A DNA stretch of 64,000 nucleotides from contig NZ_JBFBVU010000001.1 of assembly GCF_040689105.1 (NCBI RefSeq), forward strand, positions 323,131-387,130. Reading direction: 5' to 3'. Shown here piece by piece: positions 42,482-52,038 of the stretch. A program made the position numbers and the translations under genes. The notes under the pieces were generated by a model. The model ran no database searches. It had not been told where the DNA came from and saw nothing but the letters and a program-made list of their open reading frames with translations. The stretch's first letter is position 1, and every line of letters begins with the position of its first letter. The stretch comes from Meridianimarinicoccus marinus. GTDB taxonomy: Bacteria; Pseudomonadota; Alphaproteobacteria; Rhodobacterales; Rhodobacteraceae.

Positions 42482-43944
42482 GCTATGACGCGCTGATCGC
42501 CCATGCCCGCCAGACGCAGGCGCTGGCCGAGGTTGCGGGCCGTCTGGGCTGGGACCAGGAAACCGTGATGCCGCGCGGGGCCGCCGGCCAGCGGGCCGAA
42601 GAAATGGCGGCGATGGAGCAGGTGCTGCACGCCCGCCGGTCCGATCCGCAGCTGGGCGACTGGCTGGCCGCCGTGACGCCGGCGGATGAGGTCGAGGCCG
42701 CACAAGTGCGCGAGATCCGCCGGGCCTTTGACCGCGCCACCAGGGTGCCTACCGATCTGGCGGCCCGGATTGCCCGTGTCACCAGTCTTGCGCAGGGCGA
42801 TTGGGCAGCGGCGCGGGCCGCCGATGATTTTGCCGCCTTCGCCCCGCGCCTGGCCGAGGTGGTGGCCCTGAAGCGCGAGGAGGCGGCGGCGCTGGCCTCG
42901 GGCGGAGATCTGTATGATGCGCTGTTGCAGGACTATGAGCCCGGCGCCACGGCGGCCGATCTGGAGGCCATGTTCGGGGCACTGCGCCCACGTCTGGTGG
43001 CGCTGCGCGACCGCATCCTTGGCGCGCCGCAACCACCCGCTTTGACCGGAACCTTCCCCGAGGCCGCCCAGCTTGAAATGGCCCGGGAACTGGCCGAACT
43101 CTTCGGCTATGACCTGAGCCGGGGGCGGATCGACACGGCGGTGCATCCGTTTTCCAGTGGCTCGGGTGCCGATGTGCGGATCACCACCCGCACCGACCCG
43201 GCCGATCCGTTCAACTGCTTCTACTCGACGATCCACGAGGTCGGCCACGCCACCTATGAGCAGCGGGTCGATCCGGCCTATGCGCTCAGCCCGATCGGGC
43301 GCGGAGCTTCGATGGGGGTGCATGAAAGCCAGAGCCGGATTTACGAGAACCAACTGGCGCGCAGCCCGGCCTTCGCCAAATGGCTGTTTGGCCGGATGCA
43401 GGCGAAGTTCGGCGGCCTGGGTGTTGACACCGCGCAGGAGTTCGCGCGGACCGTCAACCGGGTCACCCCCGGCTTCATCCGCACCGAATCCGACGAGGTT
43501 CAGTACAACCTGCACGTCCTTTTGCGGTTCGATCTGGAGCGCGCGCTGATCGCCGGAGATCTGCAGGTTGCGGATCTGGAAGAGGCCTGGAACGCGCGGT
43601 TTTTCAAGGACTTCGGGGTGAAGGTGCCGAAAGCCTCGCTGGGGGTCTTGCAGGATGTGCACTGGTCGGTGGGGCTGTTCGGCTATTTCCCGACCTACAC
43701 GCTGGGCAATGTCTATGCGGGCTGCCTGTATCAGGCGATGGCGGCCGATCTGCCGGATCTGGAGGCCGATCTGGCGATCGGCGATCTGACCGCCGCGCTG
43801 GCCTGGCTGCGCCCGCGTCTGCAGGTGCACGGGGCGCTGCGCGACGGTGCCGAGACCCTGCGCCACGCCACCGGGCACCCCCCCACGGAAGGCCCGCTGC
43901 TGGACTATCTGGAGGCGAAGTTCGGCGCGCTTTACGGGCTTTAG
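42478..43944 (+). CDS. M32 carboxypeptidase (carboxypeptidase Taq family)
   Basis: 488 residues. Zinc metallocarboxypeptidase with HEVGHATYEQ as the HExxH motif (about residue 260) preceded by DPFNCFYSTI, and downstream ESQSRIYENQLARS and TRVTPGFIRTESDEVQYNLHV-type elements. M32 enzymes remove C-terminal residues with broad specificity in the cytoplasm. Translationally coupled to ctaA by ATGA, although there is no obvious biochemical link. A second zinc glutamate is expected in the ESQSR region. Confidence 0.92.
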   Translation: MSYDALIAHARQTQALAEVAGRLGWDQETVMPRGAAGQRAEEMAAMEQVLHARRSDPQLGDWLAAVTPADEVEAAQVREIRRAFDRATRVPTDLAARIARVTSLAQGDWAAARAADDFAAFAPRLAEVVALKREEAAALASGGDLYDALLQDYEPGATAADLEAMFGALRPRLVALRDRILGAPQPPALTGTFPEAAQLEMARELAELFGYDLSRGRIDTAVHPFSSGSGADVRITTRTDPADPFNCFYSTIHEVGHATYEQRVDPAYALSPIGRGASMGVHESQSRIYENQLARSPAFAKWLFGRMQAKFGGLGVDTAQEFARTVNRVTPGFIRTESDEVQYNLHVLLRFDLERALIAGDLQVADLEEAWNARFFKDFGVKVPKASLGVLQDVHWSVGLFGYFPTYTLGNVYAGCLYQAMAADLPDLEADLAIGDLTAALAWLRPRLQVHGALRDGAETLRHATGHPPTEGPLLDYLEAKFGALYGL

Positions 43945-44044
43945 GGCGGTCTGGAACGCGTCTGGCCGGCGTATGGCCCGCGTATGGCTTGCACGCCCAT
44001 CCGGCCCTGCCCATATGTGAGACCGTATGACGGAGGGTTTTCCG

Positions 44045-44932
44045 ATGGGCTATACCAAGACAGCACTTCTGATGGCGGGGATGACCGCGCTCTTCATGGG
44101 CGTGGGCTGGATGCTGGGCGGCTCGGGCGGCATGATGATCGCGCTGGTCGTGGCCGCCGCGATGAACCTGTTCAGCTGGTGGTCGTCGGACAAGATGGTG
44201 CTGCGGATGCACAACGCGCGCCCCGTGACCGGGTCGGATGGCGGGCTGGTGCCGCTGGTGGCCGATCTGGCGCGGCGGGCCGAACTGCCGATGCCCGCCG
44301 TCTATGTCATCGAGACCGAGCAGCCCAACGCCATTGCCACCGGCCGCAACCCCGACAACGCCGCCGTGGCGGTGACCACCGGGCTGATGCGCAGCCTGAG
44401 CCGCGCTGAACTGGCCGGGGTCATCGCCCACGAACTGGCCCATATCAAGAACCGCGACACGCTGATCATGACAGTTACAGCGACTTTCGCCGGGGCGATT
44501 TCGATGCTGGCCAATTTCGCCATGTTCTTCGGCGGCTCGCGAGAGCGGATGGGGCTGCTGGGCACCATCGCGATGATGATCCTGGCGCCGCTGGCCGCAA
44601 CGGTGGTGCAGATGGCGATCTCGCGCTCGCGCGAGTACGAGGCCGACCGGGTCGGGGCCGAGATCTGCGGCGATCCCAACTGGTTGGCGGACGCGCTGAT
44701 CGGCATCCAGCGGGGGGCGTCTCGGATCGACTATCACACCGCCGAGCGCAATCCGGGCACCGCGCATATGTTCATCATCAACCCGCTGCACGCCCATGCC
44801 GTCGACGGGCTGTTCCGCACCCACCCGGCCACGGAAGAGCGCGTCGCCCGCCTGCGCGCCATGGCCACGCCGGTGCAGGACAGCCGGGTGCCACGGGCGG
44901 GACGGGGGGCGCGGCGCAATCCTTGGGGGTGA
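44045..44932 (+). CDS. htpX: Membrane metalloprotease HtpX
   Basis: 295 residues. M48-family protease that degrades misfolded inner-membrane proteins. N-terminal helices (LMAGMTALFMGVGWMLGG, MMIALVVAAAMNLFSWW) precede the catalytic HELAHIKNRD (HExxH) and the third zinc ligand Glu in SREYEADRVGAEI. ATG 44045 follows GGAGG at the right spacing; an upstream ATG at 44027 lacks one. The Arg/Gly-rich tail is short. Likely monocistronic. Confidence 0.95.
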   Translation: MGYTKTALLMAGMTALFMGVGWMLGGSGGMMIALVVAAAMNLFSWWSSDKMVLRMHNARPVTGSDGGLVPLVADLARRAELPMPAVYVIETEQPNAIATGRNPDNAAVAVTTGLMRSLSRAELAGVIAHELAHIKNRDTLIMTVTATFAGAISMLANFAMFFGGSRERMGLLGTIAMMILAPLAATVVQMAISRSREYEADRVGAEICGDPNWLADALIGIQRGASRIDYHTAERNPGTAHMFIINPLHAHAVDGLFRTHPATEERVARLRAMATPVQDSRVPRAGRGARRNPWG

Positions 44933-44990
44933 CGTTGCGGGCTTGCACGCACCCTACGGTCTTAAAGTTCATGGCTGATCGGAAACGGCC

Positions 44991-45728
44991 CTAGGCGGGC
45001 TTTTGACAACGCCGTTTCCGTCTGATCAACGCCAAGCTTGCCAACGAAGCAAGCAAACCGGCCGCAGGTGCCGGGAGCGGGACATTCGTAGGACGCAGGC
45101 TGTTGGAAGGGTCGACGGCGGTGATATCGGCGTAGAGTGACCATTTCCCACAGGTAAAATAGTAGCAGCCGATTTCGCCGGGGGCCAGGAAATCACTCAA
45201 TTGGCTGCCTGGAGAACCCCAGCCCTCTTCCGCAGACAGCGCAGGGCTCACGCCGTTTGGAAAATGCCACCCAAAGCGAATTTCATCATATACGCCGTTG
45301 AAGGGCAGTGTGCCGTACTCATTCTCTGGCAGAGTATAGTGCTCAATTACCTTGCCGTTTCGAAGCCCCTGTACGTAGTAGAAATCTGGCACTTCTCCGT
45401 AGGACAAATAACCCCCGGTTTCGGTAGAATACCACAGACCGTCAATGTAATAGGGCCCAACGGAAAATGGTAGCCCGTCTTTGTGTCGAAAATTAAAGTG
45501 ATACGGTACCGGGTTGCTTTGAACATAGTCGAATCCTTGGACAAACCCATAAGTGGCGTCCCAGATAGGGTCGTAGTACAAGAAGTCGAAATAGAACGTC
45601 CCACCCTGCGGGTAAGTGGGGTATGAGGATGCTGACACCCTGGTCGGCGGGATTGTAGACACCAGTGCCACACAGAGAATCGACGCGCAAATAGTTGTCC
45701 AAGATCTGACCGCAAGGTAATGAATCAT
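44991..45728 (-). CDS. VPLPA-CTERM sorted exported protein, orphan
   Basis: 245 residues. N-terminal signal peptide (about 1-33) starting MIHYLAVRSWTTICASILCV. The mature part is rich in Tyr, Phe and Gly (GGTFYFDFLYYDP, GGYLSYGEVPDFYYVQG) and has no recognised domain. The C-terminus is the exosortase signal: VPLPA (216-220), a hydrophobic helix and RRKRR. Proteins of this type are processed by XrtD-like exosortases and exported to the cell surface or biofilm matrix. No exosortase gene is in the window. The DNA here is visibly AT-richer than its neighbours, suggesting acquisition or relaxed selection. Met1 at 45728 is preferred to an earlier ATG at 45824. Confidence 0.75.
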   Translation of the reverse strand: MIHYLAVRSWTTICASILCVALVSTIPPTRVSASSYPTYPQGGTFYFDFLYYDPIWDATYGFVQGFDYVQSNPVPYHFNFRHKDGLPFSVGPYYIDGLWYSTETGGYLSYGEVPDFYYVQGLRNGKVIEHYTLPENEYGTLPFNGVYDEIRFGWHFPNGVSPALSAEEGWGSPGSQLSDFLAPGEIGCYYFTCGKWSLYADITAVDPSNSLRPTNVPLPAPAAGLLASLASLALIRRKRRCQKPA

Positions 45729-46021
45729 GGCTACAGGTTCCCCAAAATCATCTGTAAAAGTGGCAATTCCGGACTGTGGCGGCCGGACGTCGTTGATTAG
45801 ACCGGTGCTTCTGCACAAAATCAATATTCTTGCGCTGTGCGATTAACGTTATGTTTGCCGACCACGGCCCGGACGGTTGAAAAGTTTGGAAATCACATCG
45901 CGTTGGCCCCGCGAACGGCATGGGGAACACACTGAAAAAATACGCGCGGCGTTGGGCACGCGAAAGGACACTCTGATTTGTGAAACCGGTCGGGGTTGAG
46001 GCGGGGTGAACCCTGCCAAAA

Positions 46022-47521
<1,500 letters not shown>

Positions 47522-47599
47522 GCCTGTGCCTCCGGGCCGTCTTTTTCTGGGTTGGACCGGGGGATACGCGCTCCCCCGAGTCGGTGCAATTGGATAACC

Positions 47600-47636
47600 C
47601 TGTGGAAATCCTGTGCAGATCCTGTGAGATGCTGTG
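47600..47636 (-). promoter_or_regulatory. Four helically phased CTGTG repeats upstream of dnaB
   Basis: CTGTG occurs at 47600, 47611, 47622 and 47632, spacings 11, 11 and 10 bp, so all repeats face the same side of the helix. On the minus (dnaB) strand the units read CACAG and include TTTCCACAGG and GGTTATCCA, partial matches to the DnaA box TTATCCACA. The array ends 79 bp upstream of the dnaB start. It could bind DnaA or another regulator; this is inference. Confidence 0.5.
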
Positions 47637-47803
47637 GACTTACCCGATCTTGCGGTGCGAAGGGCTTGCCTGTCAATATATGGGTGGCCTCAAAGGGGCA
47701 ATCGCCCGATCGGCCACAGATTGTCCGGCTCGAGCGGCAAGACCTTGCTGCGAGACGACCGGCAATGGCGCGTGCTTGCGAGACACGCCTGCCTGGCGCG
47801 CTC

Positions 47804-48478
47804 TCAGCCGCGCGCCGCCTGCCAGGCCCTTGGATCGTTCAGAAAGGATTCGACCTCATCCAGCGTCTCTGCATCGAAATCCTGGGCCGCTTTCGCTTCG
47901 GCCAGAACATCATGCCAGGTGCACAGGTGATGCAGCGCGATGCCATGGTCGCCCAGGGTCTTCTCGGTTTCCGGGAAAATCCCGTAATAGAAGATGACCG
48001 CCGTATGACCGCACATCGCCCCGGTCTCGCGGATCGCATCCACGAAGCTCAGCTTCGAGCCGCCATCGGTGGTCAGATCCTCCACCAGCAGCACCCGCTG
48101 GCCCTCGGTCATGGCCCCTTCGATGCGCGCGTTGCGCCCATAACCCTTGGGCTTCTTGCGGACATACGTCATCGGCAGGGCCAGACGCTCGGCCACCATG
48201 GCCGCGAAAGGAATGCCCGCAGTTTCACCGCCTGCGATATTGTCGAAGGTCTCGAATCCGGCCTCGCGCAGCACCGTCACCGACAGGAAATCCATCAGTG
48301 TGGAGCGGATGCGCGGATAGCTGATCAGCTTGCGGCAGTCGATATAGGTGGGCGAAGGCAGGCCGGAGGCCAGCGTAAAGGGCTCCGCCGCGTTGAAGTG
48401 CACCGCTTTGATTTCCAGCAGCATGCGCGCGGTCAGACGCGCGATCTCGGCCTTGTGGGGATAGGAGGATGGGATCAT
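47804..48478 (-). CDS. pyrE: Orotate phosphoribosyltransferase
   Basis: 224 residues. Converts orotate and PRPP to OMP in pyrimidine synthesis. The PRPP loop is RVLLVEDLTTDGGSKLSFVDAI; FTLASGLPSPTYIDCRKLISYP and KPKGYGRNARIEG are typical. ATG 48478 is used. It is downstream of pyrC on the same strand with a repeat-rich 118-bp gap between them. Confidence 0.95.
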   Translation of the reverse strand: MIPSSYPHKAEIARLTARMLLEIKAVHFNAAEPFTLASGLPSPTYIDCRKLISYPRIRSTLMDFLSVTVLREAGFETFDNIAGGETAGIPFAAMVAERLALPMTYVRKKPKGYGRNARIEGAMTEGQRVLLVEDLTTDGGSKLSFVDAIRETGAMCGHTAVIFYYGIFPETEKTLGDHGIALHHLCTWHDVLAEAKAAQDFDAETLDEVESFLNDPRAWQAARG

Positions 48479-48497
48479 GTTCGAAGGTCTTTCCTAA

Positions 48498-48519
48498 TTT
48501 TTCTTGGCATAAATACTCA
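48498..48519 (-). repeat. Dispersed 22-nt repeat, copy B
   Basis: On the minus strand GAGTATTT-ATGC-CAAGAAAAAT. With copy C it forms an inverted repeat that flanks the centre of the pyrC-pyrE gap. Confidence 0.65.
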
Positions 48520-48569
48520 AATTCCCGGCCCAGCCACAATCGAAACGCCTGTGGCCGGAGGCCTGTCAT

Positions 48570-48591
48570 GAGTATTTTTCACAAGAAAAAG
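48570..48591 (+). repeat. Dispersed 22-nt repeat, copy C
   Basis: GAGTATTT-TTCA-CAAGAAAAAG, preceded by GTGGCCGGAGGCCTGTCAT. It begins 51 bp after copy B ends, in the opposite orientation; GCCACA/TGTGGC arms between them can also pair, so the whole gap can fold into one large stem. Confidence 0.65.
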
Positions 48592-48596
48592 CCACA

Positions 48597-49640
48597 TCAG
48601 TCCTGAACCCGCCAGTGCAGCGGGAACCCGGGGTCGAATACGGTGACGGGGCCTTCGCCGGTGTCGATCCGCGCCGGGTAGGTGACAGGGTCGCCTTTCA
48701 CCAGGGTCACGGTGGCCTCGTTCTCCGGCAGCTTGTAGAAGGCGGGCCCGTGGCGCGAGGTGAAGCCTTCGAGCTGGTCGAGGGCGCCTTCACGCTCGAA
48801 CACTTCCGCAAGGCAACTGAGAGTGTTCGTAGCGGTGAAGCAGCCGGCGCAGCCGCAGGCGCTTTCCTTGTTGGCATCCGTATGCGGCGCGCTGTCGGTG
48901 CCGAGGAAGAAGCGTGGATTGCCCGATGTGGCCGCCGCGACCAGCGCGCTGCGGTGGGTGGCGCGTTTGGCCACTGGCAAGCAATAGTAGTGCGGCTTGA
49001 TCCCGCCGACGAGGATATGGTTGCGGTCGATGATCAGGTGATGGGTCGTGATGGTGGCGCCCATCTGGCCCTCGGGCTGGTCCTTGACGTAGTCGACGCC
49101 GTCCTTGGTGGTGATGTGTTCCATCACCACCCGCAGGTTGGGGATGCGGCGGCGCAGGGGGTCCAGCACCGTGTCGATGAACACCGCCTCGCGGTCGAAA
49201 ATGTCGACCTCGGGATCGGTGACCTCGCCGTGGACGCAGAGCGGCAGGCCCAGCAGGGCCATGGTCTCCAGCACCCGCGTGACCTTGTCGAAATCCTTCA
49301 CGCCGGAGGCCGAATTGGTGGTGGCGCCCGCGGGATAAAGTTTCACCGCCGAGATCAGGCCGATTTCGGCGGCAGCGCGCACGGATTTCGCTTCGGTCTC
49401 TTCGGTGAGATACAGCGTCATCAGTGGCTGGAACTTGTTGTTCAGCGGCTTGGCGGCCAGGATCCTGTCGCGATAGGCGGCGGCATCTGCCGGGGTAATC
49501 ACCGGCGGCACCAGGTTGGGCATGATGATGGCGCGCCCGAAATGGCGGGCGGTTTCGGGAAGCACCGCGCGCAACATGTCGCCGTCGCGCAGGTGCAGAT
49601 GCCAGTCGTCGGGCTGGCGGATGGTGAGGCTTTGGGTCAT
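48597..49640 (-). CDS. pyrC: Dihydroorotase (class II)
   Basis: 347 residues, the size of E. coli PyrC. Cyclises carbamoyl aspartate to dihydroorotate. Zinc ligands are in DDWHLHLRDGDML and in VVMEHITTKDGVDY and TTHHLIIDRN; the metal-bridging carboxylated Lys is in ISAVKLYPAGATTNS, and FLGTDSAPHT carries the catalytic Asp. ATG 49640 is the family start; the frame extends 35 codons upstream. It precedes pyrE. Confidence 0.96.
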   Translation of the reverse strand: MTQSLTIRQPDDWHLHLRDGDMLRAVLPETARHFGRAIIMPNLVPPVITPADAAAYRDRILAAKPLNNKFQPLMTLYLTEETEAKSVRAAAEIGLISAVKLYPAGATTNSASGVKDFDKVTRVLETMALLGLPLCVHGEVTDPEVDIFDREAVFIDTVLDPLRRRIPNLRVVMEHITTKDGVDYVKDQPEGQMGATITTHHLIIDRNHILVGGIKPHYYCLPVAKRATHRSALVAAATSGNPRFFLGTDSAPHTDANKESACGCAGCFTATNTLSCLAEVFEREGALDQLEGFTSRHGPAFYKLPENEATVTLVKGDPVTYPARIDTGEGPVTVFDPGFPLHWRVQD

Positions 49641-50061
49641 GGGCGTCGCATAGCGAAAATCCCGGCGCTGTGCCAGAGCCTGCGACGCAAGGGGCCTGTG
49701 GAATCGCAACCGCGCGTTCTGCGGCGGGTTGTGCGGATGCAGCATTGTCCGGATCGGCTTTGGCGGGAAATCGCGCGAAACACCGCAATATTGTCACGGT
49801 TTGACCGAATTGGGGGGCGAAACCACCGAATGGCCCGCATTTTCGCTATGCTGCAGTTGCACAATGTGCAAGAGTGCTCACATGCGGAGAGAAGGTTTTT
49901 CCGCGCTGTGTCGCCGTTGCGCGCAACGCGGGGACTTCGTGGAGTTGCTAGGTTTCAGGGTCACCCCCAACCCGTGCCGGACCGGTGTGGTTTATCCGGC
50001 AGCAGAAAAAGCCAAGGCGAGGCCGGAGAGTTTCGGCCGTCGCAGAGATGGAGAAAGTGAA
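49641..50061. other. Gene-free interval with TTGC-rich palindromes before a phasin-like gene
   Basis: 421 bp without a convincing gene. It carries the perfect 15-bp palindrome TTGCACAATGTGCAA (49857-49871), preceded by CTGCAG, and CGTTGCGCGCAACG (49915-49928). Both have the TGC/GCA-rich character of PhaR operators described for phasin genes in Paracoccus. It probably contains the promoters of pyrC and of the gene at 50062. Confidence 0.5.
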
Positions 50062-50640
50062 ATGATGATGACGCCGCTCGATATCTGGCGCCAGAGCATG
50101 GAATTCTGGTTTCGGAGCGCCACGACCCAGGTCGAGATGACCCGCCGGATGATGGCGATGTTCCCGTCGTGGAATGTCGTTGCCATCGATGGTTCGGTGG
50201 TTGCCAACGCGCCGGCCCCCGCGCCGGTTGCGCCGAAGGCCGAAAAGCCGGCGCTGAAGACCGTGCCCGCCGCCGTGAAACCGGCGCCGAGCCGCAAGGT
50301 GGCGCCGAAGCCCGCTCCGGCGACGGATGCCAAGCCGCTGGAAACCGTTGTGGCCAAGGTCGCCGCGCCGGTGGAAGCCGAAAAACCTGTCGAGCCGAAG
50401 CTGAAACCGGCCCCGCGTGCCAAAGCCGCGCCCAAGGCCGCTTCGGTTCCGGCTCCGGCTCCCGCCGCGAAAGCTGTCGAGACCTCGGACGCTCCTGCCA
50501 AACCGGCCCCGCGCAAGCGCGCGGCGGCGAAACCGGCCGCCGTCAAGCCGGATACGCCTGCCGCGACCTCGCGCCGCCGCCGCACCCCGGCCAAGCCGCA
50601 GGTTCCGGACGCGCTGAAGCCGACCGACGGCAAGGGCTGA
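50062..50640 (+). CDS. Phasin-like protein with Ala/Pro/Lys-rich tail
   Basis: 192 residues in two parts. Residues 1-45 (starting MMMTPLDIWRQSMEFWFRSA) form an amphipathic helix with a second Met-rich stretch (MTRRMMAMFPSWN). The remainder is low complexity, a run of Ala, Pro and Lys (for example VAPKAEKPALK) ending in RRRRTPAKP, reminiscent of histone H1-like tails. The first part resembles small phasin-like proteins that coat polyhydroxyalkanoate granules, and TTGC palindromes upstream fit PhaR control, but no other pha gene is here. It could instead be a DNA-associated protein. Confidence 0.55.
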   Translation: MMMTPLDIWRQSMEFWFRSATTQVEMTRRMMAMFPSWNVVAIDGSVVANAPAPAPVAPKAEKPALKTVPAAVKPAPSRKVAPKPAPATDAKPLETVVAKVAAPVEAEKPVEPKLKPAPRAKAAPKAASVPAPAPAAKAVETSDAPAKPAPRKRAAAKPAAVKPDTPAATSRRRRTPAKPQVPDALKPTDGKG

Positions 50641-50753
50641 CCCGGCATCGCCGCGCGGCCTGTCGGGTCGTGCGGTCCTCGGCCTGCCGGATCGGCGGGC
50701 CGACCTCCCCCGCGGGCAACCCGGGATCATGATAGAACAAGAAAGCAATCGCC

Positions 50754-51110
50754 ATGATGTCTTCCGATCCCCTCCCCGCAACCCCTGAAACCGACGTTGA
50801 CAGCGGCCTGCTGTATGATCTGACCCATACCGGCACCAGCCTGGCCGCGATGGCGTCCGAGGCGCATACGGTGATTGCCATGCGCACCCTGGGCATGCTG
50901 GGCTTCTGGCCGATGGGCGTGGGCGAAAACACCCAGATGATCATGGAAAAGCCTGCCGCGATGGCGCTGGCAGCGGATGAGGCCTTGCGCGCCACCCTGC
51001 AGGGGCTGCGTCCCGATCAGGTGCTTGGCGCCGCGCTGGAGCCGATCCGCGCGCGCACTCAGGACAACGCCCACCGGTTGACCCGTCTCGACATCTGGGA
51101 ACGCAACTGA
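50754..51110 (+). CDS. Small antifreeze-like/phasin-like protein of Rhodobacterales
   Basis: 118 residues, helical. The block AAMASEAHTVIAMRTLGMLGFWPMGVGENTQMIMEKPAAM followed by LRPDQVLGAALEPIRARTQDNAHRL is a small family in Rhodobacterales often named antifreeze protein on composition only. There is no evidence for ice binding. It follows the phasin-like gene by 113 bp and may be co-regulated; a terminator lies 70 bp downstream. An ATG pair (50754, 50757) gives two equivalent starts. Confidence 0.6.
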   Translation: MMSSDPLPATPETDVDSGLLYDLTHTGTSLAAMASEAHTVIAMRTLGMLGFWPMGVGENTQMIMEKPAAMALAADEALRATLQGLRPDQVLGAALEPIRARTQDNAHRLTRLDIWERN

Positions 51111-51180
51111 CGACAGGATTGCATCCGCCCATGGGCGGGACCGGGGGATCGCTGACCTAAGGCGGATGCCCGGACAGAAT

Positions 51181-51211
51181 AGGCGCACGGTTTTCCCGTT
51201 GCGCCTTTTTT
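51181..51211 (+). terminator. Intrinsic terminator
   Basis: Stem AGGCGCA...TGCGCCT (with an inner GG/CC pair) followed by T6, downstream of the gene ending at 51110. Confidence 0.75.
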
Positions 51212-51355
51212 CTGTGCAGCGTCAAGGGGAAGGCGAACAGCCATGCATGTCGCACAGGGCTGGCTTGCGCAACAGGGGGTTGCCGCCTGGCGGGGCTGCG
51301 GGTAGCTCTCGGTCCCGGGAGGAATGCAACGGTATACCGTACAGGAGTTATCCCT

Positions 51356-51565
51356 ATGGCCCAGTCCCTTGCCGCTTCGAACCCCGCCTTCCTTTCCGGT
51401 CCGCTTCAGGCGGTGGCCGAGATGTTCGACAAGGTGACCTGGTCGGACGAGTTTCGGGACCGGGTCGCGGATCTGAGCGCCTTGTCCGACCGGCAGTTGG
51501 CGCGCAGGGGGCTGCGGCGCAGCGAGATCTCGCGCCATGTGCTGCGGCAGATGTCCATGGCCTGA
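51356..51565 (+). CDS. DUF1127 small protein
   Basis: 69 residues. The C-terminal half, FRDRVADLSALSDRQLARRGLRRSEISRHVLRQM, is the DUF1127 (YjiS-like) motif: a short Arg-rich helical segment. Small DUF1127 proteins in alphaproteobacteria bind RNA or affect phosphate and carbon metabolism. AGGAG lies 9 bp before ATG 51356. A second related gene begins 177 bp downstream. Confidence 0.82.
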   Translation: MAQSLAASNPAFLSGPLQAVAEMFDKVTWSDEFRDRVADLSALSDRQLARRGLRRSEISRHVLRQMSMA

Positions 51566-51742
51566 GCCGCCGACATCGGCGGGCAGGGCGGCGTCGCAGG
51601 ACAATACCCGGGGGCCGTGCCGTCGTCGCGCGCACTGGCCCATCTGCCACAGCATTGCTGCATTGCAGAAACAGCTTTAACGGGATGTAGCGAATTCGTG
51701 CTAGGTCTGGGGTAGGGAGGAAACCCACACCAGAGGTTTCCG

Positions 51743-51997
51743 ATGCACGAAGCAAAGACAGACGACGCCACCGAGATCATTTTCATGCCGCCCATCGCGC
51801 CGGCGCTGGATCGCACCCTGTGCGATCTGGGCTTCGGGCTGAACCCGGCGTCCCTGCGGCGGGCCATCCTGCCCGAGGTTCTGCGACTGAATGCCAAATC
51901 CGATGCGGAACTGTCCCTGATCGGCATCCGCCGCGCGCAGATCCCCGCTTTTGTTCTGCGGCACCGCTTTCCGCATATGGACCCACGCGCGGCATAA
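51743..51997 (+). CDS. DUF1127-related small protein
   Basis: 84 residues. A non-conserved N-terminal half (MHEAKTDDATEIIFMPPIAPA) leads to LNAKSDAELSLIGIRRAQIPAFVLRHRF, a DUF1127-like ending with the LxxIGIRRxQI pattern. AGAGG lies 9 bp before ATG 51743. It is separate from the gene at 51356 but in the same orientation, and precedes oxyR by 41 bp. Assignment is by motif only. Confidence 0.65.
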   Translation: MHEAKTDDATEIIFMPPIAPALDRTLCDLGFGLNPASLRRAILPEVLRLNAKSDAELSLIGIRRAQIPAFVLRHRFPHMDPRAA

Positions 51998-52038
51998 TCG
52001 GAACTTGCGCCTGTGGGGTGAATTCATAGGGTGAGCCT

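Noticed and set aside
47522..47803. Replication origin near dnaB
   Set aside because: The partial DnaA-box-like units lack an AT-rich unwinding element and the usual neighbours of Rhodobacterales oriC; a regulatory array is more likely.
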